Source: Methylocystis iwaonis
Lineage (GTDB): Bacteria; Pseudomonadota; Alphaproteobacteria; Rhizobiales; Beijerinckiaceae
Assembly (NCBI RefSeq): GCF_027925385.1
Contig: NZ_AP027142.1
Coordinates: forward strand, 186,001-250,000
Direction: 5' to 3'
Length of the DNA stretch: 64,000 nt
Positions 47,577 to 56,572 of this stretch are shown piece by piece. Position numbers and translations under genes: made by a program. The notes beneath the pieces are model-generated. The model had not been told where the DNA came from and made no database searches. It was given only the letters and a program-made list of their open reading frames with translations. Every line of letters begins with the position of its first letter. The first letter of the stretch is position 1.

Positions 47577-47742
47577 CTATTTTCGTTTGAACAGCTCGCA
47601 TTGGGGAATGTCATTCCCGGCGGGCTGAACGCCCGACCGGGAATCCAGAGCCAAAAAACGCTGGTTTTGCTTTGAATTCCTGATTGCTCGCTCGAGCGAG
47701 CGTCGGGAATGACGCCGGCCCAATAAGCGGATCTCGTATACG
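47577..47742. repeat. Dispersed palindromic repeat R2, copy e
   Basis: ATTTTCGTTTGAACAGCTCG at the left, GTCATTCCCGGCGGGCTGAA, CGCCCGACCGGGAATCCAGA, a GCTGGTTTTGCTTTGAATTC centre, GATTGCTCGCTCGAGCGAGC and GTCGGGAATGAC; right end CCAATAAGCGGATCTCGTAT. Same orientation as copy c. Unlike the others it lies between two genes of the same direction. Confidence 0.9.
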
Positions 47743-47766
47743 TCCGCTTCCCGATCGCATCGTCCT

Positions 47767-47801
47767 GCGCGCCGTTCGTCCCGAGCGGCGCGCATTTTTT
47801 T
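47767..47801 (+). terminator. Rho-independent terminator downstream of grxD/repeat
   Basis: GCGCGCCG / CGGCGCGC stem, 11-base loop, then a run of seven T (47795-47801). It comes about 190 bp after the grxD stop, beyond the repeat, so the grxD transcript (or an unannotated short RNA) may include the repeat. Confidence 0.75.
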
Positions 47802-47811
47802 GAGCGTCCGA

Positions 47812-47830
47812 ACATATTGCGCGAATATGT
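47812..47830. promoter_or_regulatory. Palindrome, possible operator
   Basis: ACATATT-N5-AATATGT, perfect 7-bp arms, upstream of the small secreted protein gene and just after a terminator. No known regulator consensus matched. Confidence 0.3.
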
Positions 47831-47956
47831 CCGCGAGGGGGGAATCCAATATCCACTTTATTGTGACAGTGAGATGAACAACACTCCTTTTTACAGACGC
47901 AATGTCGGGTTGGCGTTCGCCGAATCCGGGAGGCGCTCTGGAGATGGAGGAAACCA

Positions 47957-48199
47957 ATGTCCGTCAAATTGCTCTTTGCGGCCGCGGCGCTGGGTGTTGT
48001 GCTCTCTGCCGCCCCGGCCTGCGCTTCCGACAGATTCTTCGATTTCGATGAGGTCTGGGATCAATCGATGCAAAAGCACCGACGCGACGAGGTGCTGAGC
48101 GTCACGCCCCGCGACGCGACGCGTCATCAGTCGCCTTACGTCTTCCGAGGGCGCCCGCACGACCCAACGGGCAACATCACTCTCGAGGGCGCTCGCTGA
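47957..48199 (+). CDS. Small exported protein of unknown function
   Basis: 80 residues. A clear signal peptide at 1-24 (SVKLLFAAAALGVVLSAAPACA) leaves a mature polar peptide of about 56 residues rich in Asp, Arg and His (SDRFFDFDEVWDQSMQKHRRDEV). GGAGG lies about 8 bp before the ATG, and a terminator follows, so it is a self-contained transcription unit. Family not recognised. Confidence 0.7.
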   Translation: MSVKLLFAAAALGVVLSAAPACASDRFFDFDEVWDQSMQKHRRDEVLSVTPRDATRHQSPYVFRGRPHDPTGNITLEGAR

Positions 48200-48226
48200 A
48201 CCGGCGATTCACGAGAACCCGCAAAG

Positions 48227-48255
48227 GCCCCGGCGAGACCGCCGGGGCATTTTTT
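48227..48255 (+). terminator. Rho-independent terminator after the small exported protein
   Basis: GCCCCGGC / GCCGGGGC stem with a 6-base loop followed by ATTTTTT. No other feature is apparent in the spacer up to pdxA (48256-48453). Confidence 0.88.
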
Positions 48256-48453
48256 CACCGCTCGTCGGTTGGAGAACGGGTTGATCGACGAGGCCGAATC
48301 CTCGTCGGCGTAAAGGTCTCGAACATCCATTGTGGACCGAGGCGCTTCACGCATTGGCGCCCAATTTGATTTCCGCGACGTCCTGCGCAACTGTTTCCCC
48401 ATGAGTTCACGACTGACGCGCCGCCTGCGCCGATCCACCGAATTGGGCGCTCG

Positions 48454-49449
48454 ATGACCCTCCCGCTCGCGCTGACCCAGGGCGATCCTTCGGGCATCGG
48501 GCCGGAGCTGGCCCTCGAAGCCTATGCCGCGAGGGACGCCGCCGGCCTTCCGCCCTTCTTCATCATCACCGACGCAGCTCACCTTATGCGCGTCGCACGG
48601 TCGCTCGGGATGAACGTCCCGCTCGAGGAGACGACGCCAGCACATGCGGCCGAGATTTTCGACCGCGCGCTACCCGTCGTTTCCCATGGTTACGACGTGC
48701 GGGGCCCATTCGGCCGTCCCGATCCAGAGGACGCCACGGCGACCATCGCCTCGATCGAACGGGCCGTTGATCATGTCGTCGCGGGGGAAGCGCGCGCCGT
48801 CGTGACAAACCCGATCGCAAAATCCGTGCTTTACGCAGCAGGCTTCCCGCATCCCGGACATACGGAGTTTCTCGGCGAATTGGCGCGGCGTCGCTTCAAG
48901 GCTGACGCCCGCGCGGTGATGATGCTTTGGTCGCAAGAACTCGCCGTCGTGCCCATCACCATTCACATTCCGCTCGCCGCGGCGCCGAAGCGGTTGACGA
49001 AGGAGCTCATCGTCGAGACCGGAGAGATCGTCGCCCGCGATCTGAAAAACCGCTTTGGACTCGCCAATCCGAGGCTGGCTTTCGCGGGGCTCAATCCGCA
49101 CGCCGGAGAAGACGGCGCCCTCGGGCGTGAGGAAATCGAGACGATCGCGCCTGCCCTCGACGTCCTGCGCGCCAAAGGCATCCAGGTTAGCGGCCCGCAC
49201 CCGGCCGACACGATGTTCCACGCCGCCGCCCGCGCGAAATATGACGTCGCGCTCTGCCCGACGCATGATCAGGCGCTGATCCCCATCAAGACGCTCGCTT
49301 TCGACCGCGGCGTGAATGTCACGCTCGGCCTGCCGTTCGTGCGCACCTCGCCCGACCATGGCACGGCCTTCGACATCGCCGGGAAGGGCGTCGCCAACCC
49401 CACCAGCCTGATCGAGGCGATCAAGCTAGCGGGACGGATGACCGCGTGA
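48454..49449 (+). CDS. pdxA: 4-hydroxythreonine-4-phosphate dehydrogenase
   Basis: 331 residues. NAD-dependent step of pyridoxal phosphate synthesis via deoxyxylulose 5-phosphate. Motifs: [44 protein letters not shown] (metal-binding His), [53 protein letters not shown] and [10 protein letters not shown]. Stop overlaps the rsmA start (GTGA). Upstream surA, the usual neighbour, is absent. Confidence 0.96.
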   Translation: MTLPLALTQGDPSGIGPELALEAYAARDAAGLPPFFIITDAAHLMRVARSLGMNVPLEETTPAHAAEIFDRALPVVSHGYDVRGPFGRPDPEDATATIASIERAVDHVVAGEARAVVTNPIAKSVLYAAGFPHPGHTEFLGELARRRFKADARAVMMLWSQELAVVPITIHIPLAAAPKRLTKELIVETGEIVARDLKNRFGLANPRLAFAGLNPHAGEDGALGREEIETIAPALDVLRAKGIQVSGPHPADTMFHAAARAKYDVALCPTHDQALIPIKTLAFDRGVNVTLGLPFVRTSPDHGTAFDIAGKGVANPTSLIEAIKLAGRMTA

Positions 49450-50372
49450 TCGACGATCTGCCACCGCTGCGCGAGGTCGTCGCGCGCCACGGCCTCGACG
49501 CCAAAAAAACGCTCGGCCAGAATTTCCTGTTCGATCTCAATCTCACGAGCCGCATCGCCCGCGCCGCCGGGCCTTTCGAGGATACGGTCGTCATCGAGAT
49601 CGGCCCCGGCCCGGGCGGCCTGACGCGCGCGCTTCTGGCGCAGGGGGCGCGGGTCGTCGCCATAGAGCGCGACCAGCGCTGCCTGCCCGCCTTAAGCGAA
49701 ATCGCCGCGCATTACCCCGGCCGCCTGACGATCGTCGAAGGCGACGCTCTGGAGATCGACGTCGCCGAAGTGGCGTGCGCGCATCAGCCGTCGTTGCGAG
49801 CCGAAGGCGAAGCAATCAAGGAGCAGGAGCCCGGCTCTGCATCGCTTCGCGCCGCTGGCGAACAGCCGCGCGCCCGCATCTGCGCCAATCTTCCCTATAA
49901 TGTCGCGACAGCCCTGCTTACCCGCTGGATCGAGGCCGAGCCCTGGCCATCGGTCTTCGACCGCTACGTGCTCATGTTCCAGAAGGAAGTGGCGCAGCGA
50001 ATCGTCGCGACGCCGGCAAACCGCGCCGATTACGGCCGTCTCGCCGTGCTCTGCGGCTGGCGCACGCGCGCCCGCATTCTCTTCGACGTCTCTCCCGCCG
50101 CCTTTACGCCGCCGCCGAAAGTGACCTCTTCCGTGGTGGAGCTGGTCCCCAATCCGGCGCCTCTTCCTTGCAATCCGCAATCGCTCTCACGCGTGACGCA
50201 AGCCGCCTTCGGACAACGGCGCAAGATGCTGCGCCAGAGCCTCAAGAGCCTCGGCGTCGATGCTGGGGCGCTGCTCGCGCAGGCTGGGATCGAGGAAACG
50301 AAGCGCGCCGAGGAGGTGGACGTCGCGGGTTTCGTGGCGCTCGCTCGCGCGTTCGATATGCTGCGGCAATAG
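49446..50372 (+). CDS. rsmA: 16S rRNA dimethyladenosine transferase RsmA (KsgA) with repeat-derived insertion
   Basis: 308 residues; the family is usually about 270-285. Dimethylates A1518/A1519 of 16S rRNA. SAM-binding [19 protein letters not shown]-type N-terminus ([18 protein letters not shown]), catalytic NLPYN (Asn148-Leu-Pro-Tyr151) and [10 protein letters not shown]. About residues 115-141 ([20 protein letters not shown] and flanks), directly before the catalytic motif, are encoded by an R1-derived palindrome, adding about 27 residues. The frame and the catalytic motifs are intact. GTG start overlaps pdxA. Confidence 0.95.
   Translation: MIDDLPPLREVVARHGLDAKKTLGQNFLFDLNLTSRIARAAGPFEDTVVIEIGPGPGGLTRALLAQGARVVAIERDQRCLPALSEIAAHYPGRLTIVEGDALEIDVAEVACAHQPSLRAEGEAIKEQEPGSASLRAAGEQPRARICANLPYNVATALLTRWIEAEPWPSVFDRYVLMFQKEVAQRIVATPANRADYGRLAVLCGWRTRARILFDVSPAAFTPPPKVTSSVVELVPNPAPLPCNPQSLSRVTQAAFGQRRKMLRQSLKSLGVDAGALLAQAGIEETKRAEEVDVAGFVALARAFDMLRQ
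49789..49868. repeat. R1-derived palindrome inside rsmA coding sequence
   Basis: GTCGTTGCGAG, GAAGCAATCAAGGAGCAGGA, GGCTCTGCATCGCTTCGC and CGCTGGCGAAC line up in order with the R1 blocks GTCATTGCGAGG, GAAGCAATCCAGAGCC, GGCTCTGGATTGCTTCGC and CGCTCGCAATGAC. It is diverged but unmistakable over its whole length (about 80 bp). Confidence 0.8.
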
Positions 50373-50373
50373 C

Positions 50374-50428
50374 GGACCGCGAGCCTTCAGGCTCGCTTGA
50401 AAAATGCGGGCCTGAAGGCCCGCGGTCC
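50374..50428. repeat. Palindromic repeat R4, copy between rsmA and the DUF488 gene
   Basis: Arms 50374-50396 and 50406-50428 (GGACCGCG.GCCTTCAGG / CCTGAAGGCCCGCGGTCC), 9-base loop TTGAAAAAT. Starts 2 bp after the rsmA stop and ends 2 bp before the convergent gene's stop, so it may double as a terminator for both. Confidence 0.9.
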
Positions 50429-50429
50429 A

Positions 50430-50795
50430 TTAGCTTGCTTTGTGGCGCAGGACGCTTCGCAGCGCGACGGCGTTGTTCATTTCCTCATCATGGGCGGCGG
50501 CGTAGAGCAGCGTCACGCGTCCCTTGCGCGCCAAGGCGCGCAGCGTCGCGATCTGCTCTTGCGCTTCCGGGCTTTCGAGCTCCTCGCGATAGCGCGCCTG
50601 AAACTCCCCCCAGCGCTCGGGCGCGTGGCCGAACCAGCGGCGCAATTCACGGCTTGGCGCGACGTCCTTCGCCCACAGGTCGACCGCCGCCTTTTCCTTC
50701 GTCAGGCCGCGCGGCCAGAGCCGGTCGACAAGCACGCGCGCGCCGTCTCCCGGCTTTGGCGGCTCATAGACACGCTTGAGGGCGAAGGCGGGCAT
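50430..50795 (-). CDS. DUF488 family protein
   Basis: 121 residues. Contains KRVYEPPKPGDGARVLVDRLWPRGLTKEKAAVDLWAKDVAPSRELRRWFGHAPERWGEF, the conserved N-terminal signature (RVLVDRLWPRG), and VTLLYAAAHDEEMNNAVAL. Small conserved proteins of unknown function, sometimes proposed as nucleic-acid or SAM-related; nothing here decides. It lies downstream of gmk with about 30 bp between. Confidence 0.92.
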   Translation of the reverse strand: MPAFALKRVYEPPKPGDGARVLVDRLWPRGLTKEKAAVDLWAKDVAPSRELRRWFGHAPERWGEFQARYREELESPEAQEQIATLRALARKGRVTLLYAAAHDEEMNNAVALRSVLRHKAS

Positions 50796-50826
50796 GGGGG
50801 CGAGATAGCGCGCCCCGCGCGGAAGC

Positions 50827-51468
50827 CTATTCGTCGAGAAGCTTGGCCACGAAGCTTTCGATCTCGCGCTCGCGGCGCTGGCGGCGCTGGCGCTCGGCGC
50901 GCAATATGGCGATCAGATCGTCGAAGGAGCGCTGCAGATCGTCGTTGACGATGACATAGTCATAGTCCCTCCAGCGCGCGATCTCCTTGCGGGCGTTCTC
51001 CAGCCGCCGTTCGATCACTTCGGGCGCGTCCTCGGCGCGGCGCTCCAGCCGGGCGCGCAGCTCCTTCATCGACGGCGGGAGGATGAAGACGGTCACCGCG
51101 TCGGCGCCCATCTTCTCGCGCACCTGGCGCGTCCCTTGGTAGTCGATGTCGAAAAGCGAGTCGCGCCCCTGCGCCAGGATGGCCTCGACCGGCCCGCGCG
51201 GCGTGCCGTAGAAATTGCCGTGCACTTCCGCCCATTCCAGCAAGTCGCCGGCGTCGCGCATGGCGATGAACTGGCGCTCGGTGATGAAGCGGTAGTGAAT
51301 GCCGTCGACCTCGCTCGACCGGCGCGCGCGGGTTGTCACCGATATGGAAAGCGTAAGGTCGAGATCGCGGTCCTGCAGCAGCATCCGCGTCAGCGTGGTC
51401 TTGCCGGCGCCGGAGGGAGAGGAAAGGATGAGCACGACGCCGCGGCGCAGCGGAAGGGAATGGTCCAT
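50827..51468 (-). CDS. gmk: Guanylate kinase
   Basis: 213 residues. Phosphorylates GMP to GDP. P-loop PSGAGKTT (18-25), SVTTRARRSSEVDGIHYRFI (GMP-binding), EWAEVHGNFYGTP and a lid region with ERRAEDAPEVIERRL. ATG at 51468; a GTG at 51483 is possible. The fabD-fabG-acpP-fabF-mltG-yicC-gmk order, ending at the convergent pdxA-rsmA pair, is typical for alphaproteobacteria. Confidence 0.96.
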   Translation of the reverse strand: MDHSLPLRRGVVLILSSPSGAGKTTLTRMLLQDRDLDLTLSISVTTRARRSSEVDGIHYRFITERQFIAMRDAGDLLEWAEVHGNFYGTPRGPVEAILAQGRDSLFDIDYQGTRQVREKMGADAVTVFILPPSMKELRARLERRAEDAPEVIERRLENARKEIARWRDYDYVIVNDDLQRSFDDLIAILRAERQRRQRREREIESFVAKLLDE

Positions 51469-51540
51469 GGCGACGATTGTCACGAGTGTTGGCGATCGGC
51501 AATAGGCAATTGGGGCCGCTCTTTCAACCGCTGGGATGGC

Positions 51541-52437
51541 CTATTCGATATTTTGCACCTGCTCGCGCAACTGCTCGACCTCGATCTTCAATTCCAGCCC
51601 GATCTCGGTGAGAGCCGGATCGTTGGACTTGGCGCAAAGCGTATTGGTCTCGCGCGAAAATTCCTGCGCCAGAAAATCGAGCCGCCGCCCTACGGGGCCG
51701 CCCTCGGCGAGGAGTTTCTGCGCGCTCGCCACATGCGCCGCAAGACGATCGAGCTCCTCGCGAATATCGGCCTTCACCGCGAGCAGCACCGCCTCCTGAT
51801 GGAGACGCGCCGGGTCCAGGCCCTCGGCGCTTTCGAGGAGCCGCGCCACTTGCTGGGCGAGCCGCTGGCGAACGGCTTCGGGCTGGCGCGCCGGCAAAGC
51901 GTCGGCCTGGGCGGTGAGCGCGCCGATCCGGGTCAGGCGCTCACGCAGCACGGCCGTCAGCGCGGCGCCTTCCGCGCGGCGCGAGGCAAGGAGCGCGTCG
52001 AGCGTCTCGTCCAGGGCGCCGAGAAGGTTCTTTTCCAGACCCGCGCGCTGCGCCTCGTCGTCTTCCGGCTCGACGATCTCGACAACGCCCCGGATCGCCA
52101 GCAGGCCGTCGAGCGAGGCGGGTCGCAGGCTCGCAAGCTGCGGAAGGTCGTCGAGCGCGGCGAGCAGCCGGTCGAGCGCCGGGCGATTGATCCGCGCCGA
52201 GCCTTCTTCCTCGGCGCGTTTGGCGGTCAGATTGCCGAAGACCGAGCCGCGCGCAAGGCGGGCGGAAATGGCGGCGCGTGCCTTGATCTCGACGGCGTCG
52301 AAATTCGGCGGGACGCGCAGCCGCAGGTCCAGCCCCTTTGCATTGACGGTTTTCAGCTCCCAGGCATAGCTCCAGGGGCCATGGCTTCCGCGCGCGCGGG
52401 CGAAGCCGGTCATGCTGGCGACAAAAGAAGCGGTCAC
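51541..52437 (-). CDS. yicC: YicC/YloC family endoribonuclease
   Basis: 298 residues. SMTGFARARG near the N-terminus (the YicC-like N-terminal domain motif), WELKTVNAKGLDLRLRVPP, and the C-terminal DUF1732 region GGPVGRRLDFLAQEFSRETNTLCAKSNDPALTEIGLELKIEVEQLREQVQNIE. YicC proteins have been shown to act as endoribonucleases. GTG at 52437 follows GGAGAG; an ATG at 52413 would remove 8 residues. Confidence 0.95.
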   Translation of the reverse strand: MTASFVASMTGFARARGSHGPWSYAWELKTVNAKGLDLRLRVPPNFDAVEIKARAAISARLARGSVFGNLTAKRAEEEGSARINRPALDRLLAALDDLPQLASLRPASLDGLLAIRGVVEIVEPEDDEAQRAGLEKNLLGALDETLDALLASRRAEGAALTAVLRERLTRIGALTAQADALPARQPEAVRQRLAQQVARLLESAEGLDPARLHQEAVLLAVKADIREELDRLAAHVASAQKLLAEGGPVGRRLDFLAQEFSRETNTLCAKSNDPALTEIGLELKIEVEQLREQVQNIE

Positions 52438-52464
52438 GGACTCTCCGGGGTTAACGACCCGGAT

Positions 52465-54456
52465 TTAGCGAATTTCGGCGCTCGAGGGAACGGTCTTCGC
52501 CGACGTCAGATCCCAGCTCTTGTCGCGCAGCGGGTCGAGCGTCGTGCCTTCCGAGGCGTCGAATGCCCGCGGGCGGGCGTGTTGTGGCGCCGCGGCGAGA
52601 GCGATCGGCCCTCCCGCCGAAGAGGCCGCCGCCGTTTCTTCCATCGAGGCCTTCACGGCCAGGGTGTCCGCGGGCAATTCGTCAGAGCCGGCCGACAGGC
52701 CCAACCGGGCCGCGCGGGCCTTCTGCTCCGCCCGGCGCGCCGGAGAGACTGGATAGGAGGCGACCTCTTCCGGGAGCGCCTTTCCGTCGGCGCCCTCGCG
52801 CGCCATCATGTCGGGGCCAATCGAGCCGTCTTCGCCTTCATTGTCGGACGCCGGAGCGCCGGCGGCAAGGAGCGTCGGGTCGAAGCCGTTGTGGAGCGCC
52901 TTCGGCTGGGCGGATTCCTGCGTGAAATAGGGCCGGGCGACCCGCAGGCGCGCGAGGTGTGGGGCGGCGTCGGCGGTGGGATCGTCATGTCCGCCGAGAA
53001 AAAAGGCCGCTCCCGCCGGGCTGAACTTGCCCAGCCGATGCGGGGCTCCTTCGCGAGGCGACATGGCGCGGCCCGGCGGAAAATCCGGGTTGCCGGCGTC
53101 GAGCGCCATCAGCCGGCCAATCGGCGCCTGGGTGCGCTTGTCGGTCTTGGGCGTTGCGGGCGGAACTGCCGCCGGGACGGATTGGTCCGCGCCGGGGGTC
53201 AGCTTGGCCTTTTGGTCCTGCTCGAGCTTGCGCCAGTTCTGGACATTGCGAGCGTGTTGATCGAGCGATTCGGCGAAGACATGTCCGCCCGTGCCGTCGG
53301 CGACGAAATAGAGATCGCGCGTATTGGCGGGATTGGCGGTCGCTTCCAACGCCGCCTTGCCGGGATTGGCGATGGGCCCCGGCGGCAAACCATCGACGGC
53401 GTAAGTGTTGTAGGGCGTCCACTTCTCGATTTCGGAACGCATAATGCTATGGCCCAGCGTGCCCTTGCCGCCCACGAGGCCGTAAACGATTGTCGGGTCG
53501 GACTGCAGACGCATGCCCTTTCGCAGGCGATTCGAGAAAACGGCGGCGACGCGTGGGCGCTCCTCCGTCTTGCCGGTCTCCTTCTCGACGATGGAGGCGA
53601 GCGTCACCAGCTCATAGGGTGAGCGCAGCGGCAGATCCTTGGCGCGCTTCGCCCAAATATGATCGAGGAGCTTGCGCTGGTCCTCCTGCATCTTGGCGAG
53701 GAGCTTGGCGCGCGGGAAGCCGCGCGGGAATTTATAGGTCTCGGGCAGCAGCGCGCCTTCTTTCGGCGTTTCCAGAATATCGCCGAGAAGCATGTCCGAT
53801 TCGCGCAGACGCTGGGCGATCTGCTCGCTCGTCAGACCTTCGGGAATCGTCAGGCTATGCATGAGCTGCTTGCCGGCGACGAGCTCGTCGATGACCTCGC
53901 GCAGGCTGGCGCTTTTCTTGAAGAGATATTCGCCGGGCTTCAGCTTGCTGCGCGCGCCTTCGATCAACAGCGCCAAATTCATCAGGCCGGGACTGTCGAT
54001 CACGCCCTCGCGTTCGAGCTGCGAGAGCATTTCCGGCACGTCGCTGCGCGGGGGCATATAGACGATCTTGTCGGCGCCGAGCGGGCCCGGCTCCTTGAGC
54101 TTATGCATCACCGCGATCACGCCGAAAACGCCGGCGACCAGTGCGACAAGAAGGAAGCTCAGGAAGCCGCTCATCGCCGAAAGCGTGCCTTCCCGGCGCC
54201 GCTTCTTCTTCGGCGGGGGGGCTGGCGGCGCCTCGGCCGGTTTGGCGCTTTGTATGGCGGCGCGGCGGCGGAAGAAGGAGGAAGCCGCCGGCTCCTCCGT
54301 CGGCGCTGCGGATTTCGCCTCGGCGCCGTCCGGGGGCGCCGCGGGCTCGGCGCCCGGCGACTGCGGCTGAGTTTGTGTCGATTGCGCCGTCGCTTCCGGA
54401 GCGGTCTTTGCCTCGTCTTTCGGCGTCGCCGTCTTCTCGCCCGTCTGGTCGCTCAT
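52465..54456 (-). CDS. mltG: Endolytic murein transglycosylase MltG with long C-terminal extension
   Basis: 663 residues. A Thr/Ala/Glu-rich cytoplasmic N-terminus (1-95), one membrane helix (about 98-120, SGFLSFLLVALVAGVFGVIAV), then the MltG catalytic domain to about residue 390: SLTIPEGLTSEQIAQRL, LLPETYKFPRG, ASIVEKETGK (catalytic Glu), LQSDPTIVYGLVGGKGTLGHS, YNTYAVDGLPPGPIANPGKAALEA. The remaining ~270 residues are Pro/Ala-rich and disordered-looking. Typical MltG is 330-420 residues, so the extension is unusual. It cuts nascent glycan strands at the inner membrane. Confidence 0.94.
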   Translation of the reverse strand: MSDQTGEKTATPKDEAKTAPEATAQSTQTQPQSPGAEPAAPPDGAEAKSAAPTEEPAASSFFRRRAAIQSAKPAEAPPAPPPKKKRRREGTLSAMSGFLSFLLVALVAGVFGVIAVMHKLKEPGPLGADKIVYMPPRSDVPEMLSQLEREGVIDSPGLMNLALLIEGARSKLKPGEYLFKKSASLREVIDELVAGKQLMHSLTIPEGLTSEQIAQRLRESDMLLGDILETPKEGALLPETYKFPRGFPRAKLLAKMQEDQRKLLDHIWAKRAKDLPLRSPYELVTLASIVEKETGKTEERPRVAAVFSNRLRKGMRLQSDPTIVYGLVGGKGTLGHSIMRSEIEKWTPYNTYAVDGLPPGPIANPGKAALEATANPANTRDLYFVADGTGGHVFAESLDQHARNVQNWRKLEQDQKAKLTPGADQSVPAAVPPATPKTDKRTQAPIGRLMALDAGNPDFPPGRAMSPREGAPHRLGKFSPAGAAFFLGGHDDPTADAAPHLARLRVARPYFTQESAQPKALHNGFDPTLLAAGAPASDNEGEDGSIGPDMMAREGADGKALPEEVASYPVSPARRAEQKARAARLGLSAGSDELPADTLAVKASMEETAAASSAGGPIALAAAPQHARPRAFDASEGTTLDPLRDKSWDLTSAKTVPSSAEIR

Positions 54457-54577
54457 AATCGTCACCACGCCAATCCAGATGACCCTGCCGCAAGCGCCCG
54501 CAGTCGCCTGTCAAGAACCGACTTACACTATCGGTTATTGTGGCGAATTCAGGAACGAACGACCATGGTTAACAGAC

Positions 54578-54615
54578 GTGCGGCCCGGGCGAAACGCCTT
54601 CGCCCGGGCCGCACG
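54578..54615 (-). terminator. Strong hairpin after fabF
   Basis: GTGCGGCCCGGGCG pairs with CGCCCGGGCCGCAC around an 11-base loop, about 28 bp beyond the fabF stop on the minus strand. No long T-run follows, so it may be a weak or Rho-assisted terminator between fabF and mltG. Confidence 0.6.
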
Positions 54616-54641
54616 CTGAAAACCCTTGTGTATTCTATGTG

Positions 54642-55904
54642 TTACGACACGCGGCGGAAGAGCAGCGAGGCGTTGGTGCCGCCGAACCCGAAGGAGTTGG
54701 ACAGCGCCACATTGATCTCACGCTCGCGCGCGACCTTGGGCACGAGGTCGATCGCCGTCTCGACGGAAGGGTTGTCGAGATTACGGGTTGGCGGCGCAAC
54801 GCCATGGGTCATGGCGAGGATCGTATAGATCGCCTCGACCGCGCCGGCGCCGCCGAGGAGATGGCCGATCGCCGATTTGGTCGAGGACATCGAGAGCTTC
54901 GCCTCGAGATTGCCGACCAGCCGCTCCACCGCCTTGAGCTCGATTTCATCGCCGAGCGGCGTCGACGTGCCATGCGCGTTGACATAGTCGATCTCGCTGA
55001 CCGGAAGATTCGAGCGCCGCAGCGCCATCTTCATGCAGCGATAGGCGCCGTCGCCGTCGGGCGACGGCGCGGTGATGTGGTGGGCGTCGCCCGACATGCC
55101 ATAGCCGATGAGCTCGCCGTAGATACGTGCGCCGCGGGCTTTGGCGTGCTCATATTCTTCGAGCACGACGCAGCCGGCGCCCTCGCCGAGGACGAAGCCG
55201 TCGCGATCCTTGTCATAGGGGCGCGAGGCCTCGGCCGGGCGGTCGTTGAAACCGGTCGACAGCGCGCGACAGGCGGCGAAGCCCGCAACGCCGATGCGGT
55301 TGACCGGCGATTCGGCGCCGCCCGCCACCATGACGTCGGCGTCGCCCATGGCGATGATGCGCGCGGCGTCGCCGATGGCGTGGGTGCCGGTGGCGCAGGC
55401 CGTCACGACCGCATGATTCGGGCCCTTGAGCCCGTGCATGATCGAGACATAGCCCGCGACGAGATTGATGATTCGGCCCGAGACGAAGAAGGGCGACACG
55501 CGACGCGGGCCCTTTTCCTTCAGGGTGATCGAGGTCTCGTAAATGCCGCCCAGACCGCCGATGCCGGAGCCGATGAGGACGCCGGTCGTCTCCTGCTTCT
55601 CAGCCGTGTCGGCCTTCCAGCCGGCGTCGGCGAGCGCCTGGGTCGCGGCTGCGGTCCCGTAGATGATGAAATCGTCGACCTTGCGTTGCTCCTTGGGATC
55701 GAACCAGTCGTCCGGATTGAAGGAGCCGTTGGAGCCGTCGCCGCGCGGCACGACGGCCGCGATCTGGCAGGCGAGGTCGTTGACCTCAAAAGTGTCGATG
55801 CGGCGGAAGCCGTGTTCGCCGGCGACGAGACGCCGCCAATTCGTTTCGACGCCGCAGCCCAGGGGCGATACGACGCCAAGGCCGGTGACGACCACCCTGC
55901 GCAT
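54642..55904 (-). CDS. fabF: 3-oxoacyl-ACP synthase II (FabF)
   Basis: 420 residues. Condenses malonyl-ACP with acyl-ACP during fatty acid elongation. Catalytic triad Cys170 (VTACATGTHAIG), His311 (NAHGTSTPLGD) and His348 (SAIGHLLGGAGAVEA), all present. N-terminal MRRVVVTGLGVVSPLG. acpP lies directly upstream. Confidence 0.97.
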   Translation of the reverse strand: MRRVVVTGLGVVSPLGCGVETNWRRLVAGEHGFRRIDTFEVNDLACQIAAVVPRGDGSNGSFNPDDWFDPKEQRKVDDFIIYGTAAATQALADAGWKADTAEKQETTGVLIGSGIGGLGGIYETSITLKEKGPRRVSPFFVSGRIINLVAGYVSIMHGLKGPNHAVVTACATGTHAIGDAARIIAMGDADVMVAGGAESPVNRIGVAGFAACRALSTGFNDRPAEASRPYDKDRDGFVLGEGAGCVVLEEYEHAKARGARIYGELIGYGMSGDAHHITAPSPDGDGAYRCMKMALRRSNLPVSEIDYVNAHGTSTPLGDEIELKAVERLVGNLEAKLSMSSTKSAIGHLLGGAGAVEAIYTILAMTHGVAPPTRNLDNPSVETAIDLVPKVAREREINVALSNSFGFGGTNASLLFRRVS

Positions 55905-55973
55905 GGCTTACTCTCAGATTTTTCTTGATTGTTTATATTCGCCGCCCGTCGGAGTCGTCGGGCGGCGCGCGAT

Positions 55974-56009
55974 GGAAAAAGCGCGCGGCCTGCCGCCGGC
56001 GCGCCTTTC
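55974..56009 (-). terminator. Possible terminator between acpP and fabF
   Basis: On the minus strand, GCGCGCCGGC and a GCCGCGCGC partner form a stem followed by TTTTT. Partial termination here would let acpP be expressed above fabF. Confidence 0.5.
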
Positions 56010-56023
56010 TCGTCAGCGCCTGA

Positions 56024-56263
56024 TCAGGCGGCCTTGGCCTTCTCGAGGAACTTCACGGCGTCGCCGACCGTGAGAATGGTCTCGGCCGCGTCGTCGGGAA
56101 TCTCGACGCCGAATTCTTCTTCGAAAGCCATGACCAGCTCGACGGTGTCGAGCGAGTCGGCGCCCAGATCGTCGATGAAATTGGCCTTGTCGACAACCTT
56201 TTCGGGCTCGACGCCGAGGTGTTCGACAACGATCTTCTTCACGCGCTCGGCGACATCGCTCAT
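56024..56263 (-). CDS. acpP: Acyl carrier protein
   Basis: 79 residues, acidic. Phosphopantetheine attachment Ser37 in [22 protein letters not shown]. Carries acyl chains for FabD, FabG and FabF encoded alongside. Confidence 0.98.
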   Translation of the reverse strand: MSDVAERVKKIVVEHLGVEPEKVVDKANFIDDLGADSLDTVELVMAFEEEFGVEIPDDAAETILTVGDAVKFLEKAKAA

Positions 56264-56572
56264 CTGATTTAGTCCCTGTTGCTGTGGTGCAGCCGCACCG
56301 ATTCGGCGATGCGGAACATTATCCGCTCGCCGTGTTCTCCAAAGATTTCATGTGCGCCGGCCGCGTCCCGAGGGCGGCGCGGCAAAGCTGCGCTCATGCC
56401 CTCTAGTCTCTGGGAAATACGGCGGCGCCGCCCCACTCGCGGCGAGGTCTGGTAACACACTTCCATTGGGTTGGCGAGAGGGCCCAGGCTTTCGCGCGTT
56501 TTCGAGAAAATCGGGCGCGAGGCGGCGTTGCGGCGGCAAAAAACCAGCGCCGCCGCCGCCAGTTTTCGCCTT
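56264..56572. other. acpP leader region
   Basis: About 310 bp between fabG and acpP. I see GC-rich inverted elements just after the fabG stop (GGCGGCGGCG / CGCCGCCGC type) and no convincing promoter or ORF. It probably holds the acpP promoter. Confidence 0.3.

Noticed and set aside
51136..53622. 828-residue plus-strand open frame across gmk, yicC and mltG
   Set aside because: It is antisense to three recognisable genes and shows no family motif.
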